Below are positions 10,525-20,857 of a stretch of 64,000 nucleotides of DNA, piece by piece. Position 1 is the first letter of the stretch. Each line of letters begins with the position of its first letter. Made by a program: the position numbers and the translations under genes. The notes beneath the pieces were generated by a model. The model did no database searches, was not told the DNA's origin, and saw only the letters and a list, made by a program, of their open reading frames with translations. Source of the stretch: Rhynchopus sp. YZ270_cl-10 (Eukaryota > Euglenozoa > Diplonemea > Diplonemida > Diplonemidae); assembly GCA_964035575.1 (NCBI GenBank), contig OZ037867.1, positions 434,001 through 498,000 of the forward strand, given 5' to 3'.

Positions 10525-10627
10525 GTTGACTTGAAATACAAAGCCCTCCCGTGGATAGTGTACCTTGGTACAATGACGTGGACACCTAACCAAACAGTCC
10601 TACAATCCATTTTGAGGTTTTAAATCT
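10525..10627 (+). repeat. dispersed repeat R3
   Basis: This roughly 100-bp copy starts GTTGACTTGAAATACAAAGC and continues through GTGTACCTTGGTACAATGAC (inner GTACC/GGTAC hairpin) to ATCCATTTTGAGG. Related copies are at 22181, 25932 (in an intron), 27098, 28237 and 57547. Confidence 0.75.
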
Positions 10628-11330
10628 GAAATCGAGCTTAAAAAATGAAAAATAAAACATAAAAAGACTAAAGAAAAATGCATCTTACTAAGCAATCTCC
10701 TCTTCAATTGAGACAGGCTAAGAAAAGGCGGCGGAATGGGTGTGCAAAAAGATAAGCCTTGTTCCCTCTCTCGCCCCTCCCTTTCTTATTGGGGAAAGGG
10801 GGATTGGTGGCCTGGGTGTTGGCAGACTGACACACATTCAAGAATATGCCCCTTCTCTAAAAAATCAATTCTGTTGTAGGAAAAGCTGGGGGAAGATTTA
10901 AAAAAACAAAAACAAAAAAAAAAAAAAAAAAAAAAAAAACAACTTGCCATCTCGGACAACCATAGTATTGAGAGTCATCACGGTTGAACAGAACAACTCC
11001 ATTTCTTTTTTTTTCCATAAAATTTGCAAAAAAAAAAAAATTCATCTTCTGGAATGGAGGTATACCGTGGATGGTTTGGAAACCCTTAATATTGAAGGGT
11101 AGTGTGTTAATGCATATGAAATAAAGAAACTTTGATAGATGAAATACGCCTATAGTGCCCACCCTACGTAAACTAATCTGAGATACACACGCCTCACAAA
11201 GACCGCAAACCCGAAGGAGTGATACTTAATGAGGACATGAGCACAACAGACTTCGCATCCTCGAGCAGGATACGTATCCTCAGCAGTCTGCCTTTTTTGC
11301 CAACAACGCAAAGACAAAAAAAGTTTGTAA

Positions 11331-11363
11331 GATGATCCTAAGCCTCTCGTGCTTAGTCACCTT
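11331..11363 (+). repeat. dispersed hairpin repeat R1
   Basis: The unit GATGATCCTAAGC-CTCTCGT-GCTTAGTCACC forms a perfect CTAAGC/GCTTAG stem with a 7-nt loop. It is the reference for a family also found at 24771, 37277, 46884, 46965, 48779, 51815 and 60157. Confidence 0.8.
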
Positions 11364-12059
11364 AGACAAGGTAACTACTGCGAATACGACTGGACGTCCT
11401 ACCACTAAGTTTGGCAGCAGCTTTGAAGGGCAGATACGTTTCGTGTATACATACAATCAAAGAAGGAATAAAACCATCTGCACTCCCTAAATAAATCTGC
11501 AAAAAAAGAAAAAGAAAAAATATGGAAAAAAATCATCCATAAAATCATCCAGAGAACATCTACTTTTTTCCCTCAAAGTATTATGAGAAAAAGAACCAAA
11601 TGGATTTGCCGCTATTATTAGAGCATCTTCCGATGAAAACACACAAAGCCAATAATAAAAATGGCTCACAAAAAAAAACATTTTACACTTTTTTTCACGC
11701 CAACACCCCCCAAAAAAAGAAGGGGTGATGGAACAGGAAAAAGAAAAAAAAAGCCGGTCAGGAAGCACAATTTGGAAGAAAAAAATTGTGCTTCTTTGTT
11801 GAAATAATCAGACGTTTTTTGTTTATTTTTTTTGTCTACGTGTCTACAATTTTATTGATTGTTTTTGTAAAACCGGTTTTCTATTCATGTAAAGGAAAAT
11901 GTTGACGGGGGGAAAAGGGCAAAGAAAATACAATGGTGATGACCATCCTTTCACTAAAAGGAGAGGGGATGGTTGGGAGCAGAAAAAAAAAGGGGGGAAA
12001 ACTTGAAAAATGTGCCTCGTGAACACACACACACATCTTACATTTAAAAAAAAATAGGA

Positions 12060-12128
12060 ATAGTTATTGATACAGACACCCGACTGACCCACCATACGAT
12101 ATCAGCCATCCGGATGAAAGCACAAATA
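12060..12128 (+). repeat. dispersed repeat R5
   Basis: Same unit as 9478..9543, slightly diverged (CCACCATACGATATCAGCC). Confidence 0.7.
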
Positions 12129-13359
12129 AATCTGTTAACCGCTGTTTCATGCTCTGAGTGCAAACACCCTTCACATGGGCAAGCCACCGGCCTGGCATTT
12201 ATATATACCCAGGCCAGGGTTTAAACTTGCATACAGGGAATTCCCTAGCAAAAAAGAATACCTTCGAAAAGATGGCTATTTTTTTTTCCTTCTTTTTCCT
12301 TTCGAAATAAAATCATCAAAAGAATAGGGAGAAGGGGAAAAAGAGGGGTGCCATCGTTTCTTTGGTATTGATTCCCTTCAGCTGGGTGTCACCCTAGAGA
12401 AAAGAACCAAAAACAAAAAAGGTGTTAAAATATTTTTGCACGCTCTGTGTGGTAAAATAAATCGTATTTCATAAAACACAATTTTGTTTATATAATGAGA
12501 GCGTAAACATATTTCAACATAATGCATTCAATAAATTGATAGCAAAAAAGAAGAAGAAGTGGATTCCCCTCGAAAACACATGCTAATTTGAGAGGCGCTT
12601 CTATGTAACGGCAACCAACAAGAGATAGAATTATACCTTAAAAACTCTTGAGAAACAGACAAAGCCAAATGAGACCTGTAGGTCTCTCTCCCTCTCTCTC
12701 TCTCTCTCTCTTTTTCTTGTCTGCTTCAGAATAACATTCTAAAATGTTAGTCATGATTGCCAAGTCAGAGCGCGGGTCCCAAAACTGGTTCATTGAGAGG
12801 AAATCCTCATATAGAAAGAAAACAAGAAAAAGGGGAATATTTTGTTGATGAGATGAACAAAATCCTTTTAAAAAAAAACCCTTGAAAATAGACCTTGCAG
12901 GGTCAGTTATCTTGGAAAGGGGGAAGGAGTTCCGTGTACACTCCACAGCGCGCAATATGCAGCACCATTGAACTGTACAAAAAAGGAACACTAGAAAGAG
13001 AAGGTGAGGGGTAAGGAAGGGACAAAACCAACTAATATGTGGGCGTACGTGAGGCAAAATAAAGTCACCCCGACATCCATGGTATATTAGAAAGAAAAAA
13101 GGTTTCTAAAAAAAGGGGCTAGAAAAAGAAAATCCAATTGTGGAATATTGAAAAGACAAATAAAGCAAAAAAAAAAGCGGCGATAACAGCCAGATTTTGG
13201 GAGCATAACCTTTTTCAAAATAGAAAAAAAAAAGAAAAATGGGGGTAAAAAAAAACTGTGATGAACGACTGTCATAACGTCTGTACATCGGTAAAGGGGA
13301 AAAAAAATGGGAAGCATAAAGGCTGGAGGTGCACATACACCACGTACTCAAATAAAACT

Positions 13360-13430
13360 GTAGTTGTTGATGCGGACACTTCCGACTGACCCACATACGA
13401 TGCCAGCCATCCGGATGAAAGCACAAATAA
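13360..13430 (+). repeat. dispersed repeat R5
   Basis: Same unit as 9478..9543; it carries TTCCGACTGACCCACATACG and GCCAGCCATCCGGATGAAAG. Confidence 0.75.
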
Positions 13431-13792
13431 AAAAGGGGGTTGGGGCTGGGGGAGGTTGGGTGCGTGAGGGAGTCCAGAAAGAGACACCTGGGTTGTGTTT
13501 CTTAATTTTTTTTCTTTTTTGCGAGACTTTCGCTCGTTTTTTGTTTTTTTGATCCGCACTCCATTTCAAGAAAAAGGGGGAGTGGAACGAACGTGTGAAG
13601 AATTTATTTAAAAAAAAAGCACGCGTTTCATCCAGCGGGACCTTCTTTTCAGTTTTCTGAGAAACCTATCTTTTTTTTGGGGAGAAAAAAAATCGTTTTG
13701 TTTTTTTTTTTTATTTTTGATGAGAATGTTTCACACATTTGTCACACATTTCTTTTTTCCCGCAAAGGTTTTTTTTATCTACTACTGCATCA

Positions 13793-16700
13793 CTACTCGA
13801 GACCAACGACGAGGTCGTGCAGTTCCTCTGCGGGAGCTTCTGTGCCAATGCGACAGACTCTGATGTTGTCGATGCGGAACTCAGCCTGTCCGTTGTGCGC
13901 AAAGGCAGAGAGGTAGGGGAAGAACCAGAGCTGTGCGTAGTTAGCGCCTGCGGTGAAGTCGAATGTGATCTCCTGTGCTGTCGGGAACACCATGCCGTTT
14001 GTGTACACAGTCTGTGCCGAGGTGACTGAAGGGAACGCCGTTGAAGACGAGACGCTCATGGGAACTCCGTTCGCAAGGCGCACGTAGATGTTCCCGTCAG
14101 GGTTGTTGGTCTCAACCCACATAGTGATGCGGTACTGCGTACCCGACACAAAGTTGAAGTTCGTCACAACACCCTCACCACGTCCGCTGTACGACCACAT
14201 CCAAGCACTGTAGGCACCGTGGAACCCACCGAACAGGGAAGGTGTTCCGTGCGAGTAGTACCATCCAACAACGTGTCCACCCCAGAACGAAGAGCCGCTC
14301 GGTGTCGTGATGTCGAAGCTTGGGTTCGACAGAAGCGACCTCGTGCACGGCTGCAGCGGCGGTGTCGGTGTGGCAGGTGCCGGTGTCGGTGGTGCCCTTG
14401 TGTCAGGGGCGCTGGTCGGGCACGAGCAGATCCTCGACTCAATGTCGTACACGCACAGTGTCCTCTCGTTTAGTGAGCACCTCTGGTTCACACAGCCCTT
14501 GTGGTTACCCTTAAAGCGTGCACACCCAGTCGGGAACGAAATCGGCGTACGTGTTCTGGGTGCAGCGGTCTCAGGGGCCTTGGTCGGGCACGAGCACACG
14601 TTCGTCTCATAGTCGTACGAGCAACGGGTGTCCACAATCGAGTCTGTGCAAGGTGTGGAGAGGCAAAGCTTAGGGTTGCCGTTCGCACGTGAGCATGATG
14701 TGATGACAGGTGCCTCTGTTCTGGGTGCAGCAGTCTCAGGTGTTCTGGTCGGGCACGAGCACAGCCTCGTCGCAAAGTCGTACGAGCAACGGGTGTCCAC
14801 ACTCGAGTCTGTGCAGGGTGTGGCAGTGCAAAGCTTAGGGTTGCCGTTCGCACGCGCACAATCGTAAATGACAGGTGTCTCGGTTCTGGGTGCAGCGGTC
14901 TCAGGGGCCTTGGTCGGGCACGAGCACACGTTCGTCTCATAGTCGTACGAGCAACGGGTGTCCACAATCGAGTCTGTGCAAGGTGTGGAGAGGCAAAGCT
15001 TAGGGTTGCCGTTCGCACGTGAGCATGATGTGATGACAGGTGCCTCTGTTCTGGGTGCAGCAGTCTCAGGTGCCTCGGTAGGGCATGTGCAGGTCCTCGC
15101 GATCCAGTCGTACTGGCATCTGGTGCGCGTGCCCTCACACATGTTGGAGAAGCAGGCCCTGGGGTTCAGGTCGTACTGCTCACATCCTGCAGGGGGTGCC
15201 TCCGTCTCGGGTGCCTTGGTCGGGCACGTGCACGTTCTAGAGTTCCAGTCGTACTGGCACCTTGTGTTCGATGTTGCGTCGCATGTGTTCGTGAAGCAGC
15301 CTCTCGGGCTTCCGTTGTACTGTTCGCATCCGCTGATGGGCGTCTCTGTTCTGGGTGCGGCTGTCGGGGGTGCCTTGGACTCGGGCGCCTGCGTTGGGCA
15401 CGTGCACATTCTCGTCCTCCAGTCGTACTGGCACCTCTCGTTGCTCTCCTCACACGTGTTCGACCAGCAGGACCTGGGGTCGGAGTTGAACTCCTCACAC
15501 TTCCTCGGCACAGGTGTCTCCGTTCTCGGTGCAGGTGACTCCGGCACCGCCGTGGGGCACGAGCACTCCCTGGCCCTCCAGTCGTACTGGCACCGCATGT
15601 TCGAGTCCTCACACGTGCTCGAGAAGCATCCCCTCGGGTTTTCGTTGTACTGCGCGCATCCCGGAAGCACAATAGGCACCTCCGTCTGGGGCACACGTGT
15701 CTCAGGTGCGTCGGTCGTGAGGACGCACACCCTAATGTTGTCAATGCGGAACTCAGCCTGTCCGTTCGTCGCCCACGCCGCAAGGAAGGGGTAAAACCAC
15801 ATCTGTGCATAGTTTGCATTTGCGGTGAAGTCGAATGTGATCTCCTGTGCTGTCGGGAACACCATGCCGTTTGTGTACACAGTCTGTGCCGAGGTGACTG
15901 AAGGGAACGCCGTTGATGCCGAGGTACCCATCGGCACACCGTTTGCAATACGCACGAAGATGTTACCGTCAGGGTTGTTTGTGTGCACCCACATTGTCAC
16001 ACGGTACTGGAGTCCTGCGGTGAACGGAACGTTTGTCACAACACCTTCACCGGCGCCGCTGTACGACCACATCCAAGCACTGAACGGACCGTGGTACCCA
16101 CCGAACAGCGACGGCGTTCCGTGCGAGTAGAACCAGCCGGGAACATTTCCAGCCCAGAAGGCGTTACCAGCCGTTCCCACGATGGTGTCGAAGCTCGGGT
16201 TGGTCAGGATCGATGTGGTACACGGCTCAAGCGGCGGGGTCATTGTCTCGGGTGCCTCGGTCCTTGGTGCACGTGTTGCAGGGGCACGTGTGGCAGGTGC
16301 CTCTGTGGGGCACGAACACACACGGGTCTCACGGTCGTACATGCAGTACATATCGGCATCAGCCTCACATGTGTGCGACACACACCCACGCTCATCACCG
16401 AGGAACTCCGAGCAAAGAACTGTGGGTGCCTTGGTCTCAGGCGCCTCTGTGGGGCAGGAGCAGAGAAGAGTCTCACGGTCGTAGTCGCACTTCACATCAG
16501 CGTTGTTCGGGCAGGCAGTGTTCACGCATCCTTCGTGGTCACCCTTGAACTCCTCACAGCGACGTGGTGCAGGCGACTTCGTCTGAGGTGCCCTCGTCTC
16601 AGGTGCACTGGTGGGGCAGGAGCAGAGAAGAGTCCTGAGGTCGTAGTCGCACTTCACGTCAGCATTGTTGGGGCAAGTGGTGTTCACACATCCCTTGTGG

Positions 16701-19700
16701 TCTCCCTTGAACTCCTCACAGCGACGTGGTGCAGGCGACTTCGTCTGAGGTGCCCTCGTCTCAGGTGCACTGGTGGGGCAGGAGCAGAGAAGAGTCCTGA
16801 GGTCGTAGTCGCACTTCACGTCAGCATTGTTGGGGCAAGTGGTGTTCACACATCCCTTGTGGTCTCCCTTGAACTCCTCACAGCGACGTGGTGCAGGCGA
16901 CTTCGTCTCAGGTGCCCTCGTCTCAGGTGCCTTGGTCTCAGGTGCTTCTGTGGGGCAGGAGCAGAGAAGAGTCTCCAAGTCGTAGTCGCACTTCACGTCA
17001 GCATTGTTCGGGCAGGCGTTCGTGACACATCCCCTGTGGTCACCCTTGAACTCCTCACAGCGACGTGGTGCAGGCACGCGGGTCTCGGGTGCCTTGGTCT
17101 CAGGTGCTTCTGTGGGGCAGGTGCAGAGAAGAGTCTCACGGTCGTAGTCGCACCTCACATCAGCGTTGTTCGGGCAGGCAGTGTTCACGCATCCTTCGTG
17201 GTCACCCTTGAACTCCTCACAACGACGGGGGGCAGGCGACTTCGTCTCGGGTGCCTTGGTTTCCGGTGCATTGGTGGGGCAGGAGCAGAGAAGAGTCCTG
17301 AGGTCGTAGTCGCACTTCACGTCAGCATTGTTTGGGCAGGTGGTGTTCACACATCCCTTGTGGTCACCCTTGAACTCCTCACAGCGACGTGGTGCAGGCG
17401 ACTTCGTCTGAGGTGCCCTCGTCTCAGGTGCCTTGGTCTCAGGTGCCTCTGTGGGGCAGGAGCAGAGAAGAGTCTCACGGTCGTAGTCGCACTTCACATC
17501 AGCGTTGTTCGGGCAGGCAGTGTTCACACATCCTTCGTGGTCACCCTTGAACTCCTCACAACGACGTGGTGCAGGCGACTTGGTCTCGGGTGCCTTGGTT
17601 TCAGGTGCTTCTGTGGGGCAGGAGCAGAGAAGAGTCTCCAAGTCGTAGTCGCACCTCACGTCAGCATTGTTTGGGCAGGCGTTCGTGACACATCCCCTGT
17701 GGTCACCCTTGAACTCCTCACAGCGACGTGGTGCAGGCACGCGGGTCTCGGGTGCCTTGGTCTCAGGTGCTTCTGTGGGGCAGGTGCAGAGAAGAGTCTC
17801 ACGGTCGTAGTCGCACTTCACATCAGCGTTGTTCGGGCAGGCAGTGTTCACACATCCTTCGTGGTCACCCTTGAACTCCTCACAACGACGGGGGGCAGGC
17901 GACTTCGTCTCGGGTGCCTTGGTTTCCGGTGCACTGGTGGGGCAGGAGCAGAGAAGAGTCTCCAAGTCGTAGTCGCACTTCACGTCAGCATTGTTCGGGC
18001 AGGCAGTGTTCACACATCCCTTGTGGTCTCCCTTGAACTCCTCACAGCGACGTGGTGCAGGCGACTTCGTCTGAGGTGCCCTCGTCTCAGGTGCCTTGGT
18101 CTCAGGCGCCTCTGTGGGGCAGGTGCAGAGAAGAGTCTCACGGTCGTAGTCGCACTTCACATCAGCGTTGTTCGGGCAGGCAGTGTTCACACATCCTTCG
18201 TGGTCACCCTTGAACTCCTCACAACGACGTGGGGCAGGCGACTTGGTCTCGGGTGACTTGGTTTCAGGTGCTTCTGTGGGGCAGGTGCAGAGAAGAGTCT
18301 CCAAGTCGTAGTCGCACCTCACGTCAGCATTGTTTGGGCAGGCGTTCGTGACACATCCCTTGTGATTACCCTTGAACTCCTCACAGCGACGTGGGGTAGG
18401 CACGCGGGTCTCGGGTGCCTTGGTCTCAGGTGCTTCTGTGGGGCAGGAGCAGAGAAGAGTCTCACGGTCGTAGTCGCACTTCACATCAGCGTTGTTCGGG
18501 CAGGCAGTGTTCACGCATCCTTCGTGGTCACCCTTGAACTCCTCACAACGACGGGGGGCAGGCGACTTCGTCTCGGGTGCCTTGGTTTCCGGTGCACTGG
18601 TGGGGCAGGAGCAGAGAAGAGTCCTGAGGTCGTAGTCGCACTTCACGTCAGCGTTGTTCGGGCAGGTGGTGTTCACACATCCCTTGTGGTCTCCCTTGAA
18701 CTCCTCACAGCGACGTGGTGCAGGCGACTTCGTCTGAGGTGCCCTCGTCTCAGGTGCCTTGGTCTCAGGCGCCTCTGTGGGGCAGGAGCAGAGAAGAGTC
18801 TCACGGTCGTAGTCGCACTTCACATCAGCGTTGTTCGGGCAGGCAGTGTTCACGCATCCTTCGTGGTCACCCTTGAACTCCTCACAACGACGGGGGGCAG
18901 GCGACTTCGTCTCGGGTGCCTTGGTTTCCGGTGCACTGGTGGGGCAGGAGCAGAGAAGAGTCTCACGGTCGTAGTCGCACTTCACGTTAGCATTGTTCGG
19001 GCAGGCAGTGTTCACACATCCTTCGTGGTCACCCTTGAACTCCTCACAACGACGTGGTGCAGGCGACTTCGTCTCGGGTGCCTTGGTTTCCGGTGCACTG
19101 GTGGGGCAGGAGCAGAGAAGAGTCCTGAGGTCGTAGTCGCACCTCACGTCAGCGTTGTTCGGGCAGGCAGTGTTCACGCATCCTTCGTGGTCACCCTTGA
19201 ACTCCTCACAGCGACGTGGTGCAGGCACGCGGGTCTCGGGTGCCTTGGTCTCAGGCGCCTCTGTGGGGCAGGAGCAGAGAAGAGTCTCACGGTCGTAGTC
19301 GCACTTCACGTTAGCATTGTTCGGGCAGGCAGTGTTCACACATCCTTCGTGGTCACCCTTGAACTCCTCACAACGACGTGGTGCAGGCGACTTCGTCTCG
19401 GGTGCCTTGGTTTCCGGTGCACTGGTGGGGCAGGAGCAGAGAAGAGTCCTGAGGTCGTAGTCGCACCTCACGTCAGCGTTGTTCGGGCAGGCAGTGTTCA
19501 CGCATCCTTCGTGGTCACCCTTGAACTCCTCACAGCGACGTGGGGCAGGCACGCGGGTCTCGGGTGCCTTGGTCTCAGGTGCTTCTGTGGGGCAGGAGCA
19601 GAGAAGAGTCTCACGGTCGTAGTCGCACTTCACATCAGCGTTGTTCGGGCAGGCAGTGTTCACGCATCCTTCGTGGTCTCCCTTGAACTCCTCACAACGA

Positions 19701-20779
19701 CGGGGTGCAGGTACCTCTGTCTGAGGCGCCCTTGTGGCAGGAGCACGTGTAGCGGGTGCTGTTGTCTCGCTGATGTTGCACACCCGGATGTTGTCAATGC
19801 GCCACTCGGCCTGTCCGTTTGCTGGAAGAGCAGCCAGAAACGGGTAGAACCACATCTGTGCATAGTTTGCGTTTGCGGTGAAGTCGAATGTGATCTCCTG
19901 TGCTGTCGGGAACACCATGCCGTTTGTGTACACAGTCTGTGCAGATGACACTGAGGGCATTGCATTGCTAGTTGAAGTAGAAATCGGCACACCGTTTGCA
20001 ATACGCACGAAGATGTTACCGTCAGGGTTGTTTGTGTGCACCCACATCGTCACACGGTACTGCACACCAACCAAGAAGGCAAAGCTGGTCACAATACCTT
20101 CACCAAATCCCTGCTGAGACCACATCCAAGCACTATAGGCACCGTGGTACCCACCGAACAGCGACGGCGATCCGTGTGAGCGGCCCCACCCGACGACGTT
20201 TCCACTGTTGAACTCCTGGGCAGTCGTCCCCACAATGTTGTCAAAGCTGGGGTTCGTCAGAAGTGATGTGTTGCAGGGTGTGAGAGCGCCCGGTGTAAGA
20301 GTGCGTGGTGCGTCGGTCGCAGGTGCGTTAGTCGCAGGTGCGTCAGTCTCGGGTGCCTTGGTCTCAGGCGCCTCTGTGGGGCAGGAGCAGAGAAGAGTCT
20401 CACGGTCGTAGTCGCACTTCACGTCAGCGTTGTTCGGGCAGGCAGTGTTCACGCATCCTTCGTGGTCTCCCTTGAAGTCCTCACATTTCTTAGCCGTTTC
20501 GCTACAGCTGCATGCGCGTGTCGTGCTGTCGTAGGTGCAGAAGGCCTTGATGCCGACCTGGAGGAGGTCAGGGCAGTAGCTCTTCTCGCACTGCCCCTCA
20601 AGGCCGCTGTACGACTTGCAGTTTGTGGGGCACCCGCACCCTTCCGCAGTCCATGCGCAGAAGTGTGCACCGTTTTCGCACAACTGTGCCGCGCACTCGT
20701 CCTGTGTACGGAAGTCAGTACACATGCTCGCCGCACCACTCACACACAGAAGCACGCTCAACACGTGCATAGTTCTCAT
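13793..20779 (-). CDS. giant secreted protein with about 32 six-cysteine modules and three jelly-roll-like domains
   Basis: The protein has about 2,328 residues. The ATG at 20779 opens a signal peptide (MRTMHVLSVLLCVSGAAS). The main repeat is a module of about 54 residues with six cysteines spaced C-x9-C-x4-C-x7-C-x8-C-x1-C (CEEFKGDHEGC...CDYDRETLLCSC), each followed by a PT/APET linker. I count roughly 32 copies: two diverged at the N-terminus, one before the first jelly-roll, about 21 in the central block (the first 20 very alike), and eight diverged ones nearer the C-terminus. Three domains of about 165 residues, homologous to those of the neighbouring surface protein, separate the blocks. 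The protein ends shortly after the third, with no transmembrane helix, so it is probably shed or matrix-bound. I do not recognise the six-Cys module as a named family. The Thr-rich linkers suggest O-glycosylation. Confidence 0.8.
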   Translation of the reverse strand: MRTMHVLSVLLCVSGAASMCTDFRTQDECAAQLCENGAHFCAWTAEGCGCPTNCKSYSGLEGQCEKSYCPDLLQVGIKAFCTYDSTTRACSCSETAKKCEDFKGDHEGCVNTACPNNADVKCDYDRETLLCSCPTEAPETKAPETDAPATNAPATDAPRTLTPGALTPCNTSLLTNPSFDNIVGTTAQEFNSGNVVGWGRSHGSPSLFGGYHGAYSAWMWSQQGFGEGIVTSFAFLVGVQYRVTMWVHTNNPDGNIFVRIANGVPISTSTSNAMPSVSSAQTVYTNGMVFPTAQEITFDFTANANYAQMWFYPFLAALPANGQAEWRIDNIRVCNISETTAPATRAPATRAPQTEVPAPRRCEEFKGDHEGCVNTACPNNADVKCDYDRETLLCSCPTEAPETKAPETRVPAPRRCEEFKGDHEGCVNTACPNNADVRCDYDLRTLLCSCPTSAPETKAPETKSPAPRRCEEFKGDHEGCVNTACPNNANVKCDYDRETLLCSCPTEAPETKAPETRVPAPRRCEEFKGDHEGCVNTACPNNADVRCDYDLRTLLCSCPTSAPETKAPETKSPAPRRCEEFKGDHEGCVNTACPNNANVKCDYDRETLLCSCPTSAPETKAPETKSPAPRRCEEFKGDHEGCVNTACPNNADVKCDYDRETLLCSCPTEAPETKAPETRAPQTKSPAPRRCEEFKGDHKGCVNTTCPNNADVKCDYDLRTLLCSCPTSAPETKAPETKSPAPRRCEEFKGDHEGCVNTACPNNADVKCDYDRETLLCSCPTEAPETKAPETRVPTPRRCEEFKGNHKGCVTNACPNNADVRCDYDLETLLCTCPTEAPETKSPETKSPAPRRCEEFKGDHEGCVNTACPNNADVKCDYDRETLLCTCPTEAPETKAPETRAPQTKSPAPRRCEEFKGDHKGCVNTACPNNADVKCDYDLETLLCSCPTSAPETKAPETKSPAPRRCEEFKGDHEGCVNTACPNNADVKCDYDRETLLCTCPTEAPETKAPETRVPAPRRCEEFKGDHRGCVTNACPNNADVRCDYDLETLLCSCPTEAPETKAPETKSPAPRRCEEFKGDHEGCVNTACPNNADVKCDYDRETLLCSCPTEAPETKAPETRAPQTKSPAPRRCEEFKGDHKGCVNTTCPNNADVKCDYDLRTLLCSCPTNAPETKAPETKSPAPRRCEEFKGDHEGCVNTACPNNADVRCDYDRETLLCTCPTEAPETKAPETRVPAPRRCEEFKGDHRGCVTNACPNNADVKCDYDLETLLCSCPTEAPETKAPETRAPETKSPAPRRCEEFKGDHKGCVNTTCPNNADVKCDYDLRTLLCSCPTSAPETRAPQTKSPAPRRCEEFKGDHKGCVNTTCPNNADVKCDYDLRTLLCSCPTSAPETRAPQTKSPAPRRCEEFKGDHEGCVNTACPNNADVKCDYDRETLLCSCPTEAPETKAPTVLCSEFLGDERGCVSHTCEADADMYCMYDRETRVCSCPTEAPATRAPATRAPRTEAPETMTPPLEPCTTSILTNPSFDTIVGTAGNAFWAGNVPGWFYSHGTPSLFGGYHGPFSAWMWSYSGAGEGVVTNVPFTAGLQYRVTMWVHTNNPDGNIFVRIANGVPMGTSASTAFPSVTSAQTVYTNGMVFPTAQEITFDFTANANYAQMWFYPFLAAWATNGQAEFRIDNIRVCVLTTDAPETRVPQTEVPIVLPGCAQYNENPRGCFSSTCEDSNMRCQYDWRARECSCPTAVPESPAPRTETPVPRKCEEFNSDPRSCWSNTCEESNERCQYDWRTRMCTCPTQAPESKAPPTAAPRTETPISGCEQYNGSPRGCFTNTCDATSNTRCQYDWNSRTCTCPTKAPETEAPPAGCEQYDLNPRACFSNMCEGTRTRCQYDWIARTCTCPTEAPETAAPRTEAPVITSCSRANGNPKLCLSTPCTDSIVDTRCSYDYETNVCSCPTKAPETAAPRTETPVIYDCARANGNPKLCTATPCTDSSVDTRCSYDFATRLCSCPTRTPETAAPRTEAPVITSCSRANGNPKLCLSTPCTDSIVDTRCSYDYETNVCSCPTKAPETAAPRTRTPISFPTGCARFKGNHKGCVNQRCSLNERTLCVYDIESRICSCPTSAPDTRAPPTPAPATPTPPLQPCTRSLLSNPSFDITTPSGSSFWGGHVVGWYYSHGTPSLFGGFHGAYSAWMWSYSGRGEGVVTNFNFVSGTQYRITMWVETNNPDGNIYVRLANGVPMSVSSSTAFPSVTSAQTVYTNGMVFPTAQEITFDFTAGANYAQLWFFPYLSAFAHNGQAEFRIDNIRVCRIGTEAPAEELHDLVVGLE
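16400..19720 (-). repeat. coding tandem array of about 162-177 bp six-Cys modules
   Basis: Twenty consecutive modules show higher-order order. Linker types (RVPAP, KSPAP, RAPQTKSPAP) and inner variants (HEGCVNTA, HKGCVNTT, HRGCVTNA) alternate in recurring groups of two to four, so the array grew by duplicating multi-module blocks. The antisense frame is also open over long stretches because the period is a multiple of three. Confidence 0.85.
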
Positions 20780-20857
20780 GGTCAAGTAACTGTTTCAAAG
20801 TCGTGAGTAAATCCTGTGGAATGTACTGGTGTGAAATAGATAAAAAGAAGGGGGTTT

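Larger units (their letters stand above)
8599..13792. other. 5.2-kb spacer without a supported gene
   Basis: The spacer is AT-rich and broken up by many A or T runs of 8-30 bases, for example 9460-9475 and 10914-10940. It holds dispersed short repeats of four families (listed separately) and a CT microsatellite near 12681-12712. Open frames here are low-complexity and have no domain signal. Confidence 0.6.

Noticed and set aside
13793-13830. Missing transmembrane anchor of the giant secreted protein as evidence of an unseen 3' exon
   Set aside because: No donor site in frame near the end is convincing, and the sequence after the stop is T-rich spacer. A secreted product is the simpler reading.
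16400-19720. Regular direct repeats suggestive of a CRISPR array
   Set aside because: The repeats are 162-177 bp, coding and in a eukaryotic gene. There are no short palindromic repeats with unique spacers and no cas genes.
15983-19948. Very long plus-strand open frames opposite the giant secreted gene (over 750 and 520 codons)
   Set aside because: They are antisense by-products of a repeat whose period is a multiple of three and whose codon use avoids stops. They have no signal peptide or sensible domain, and the minus frame has all the protein-like features.
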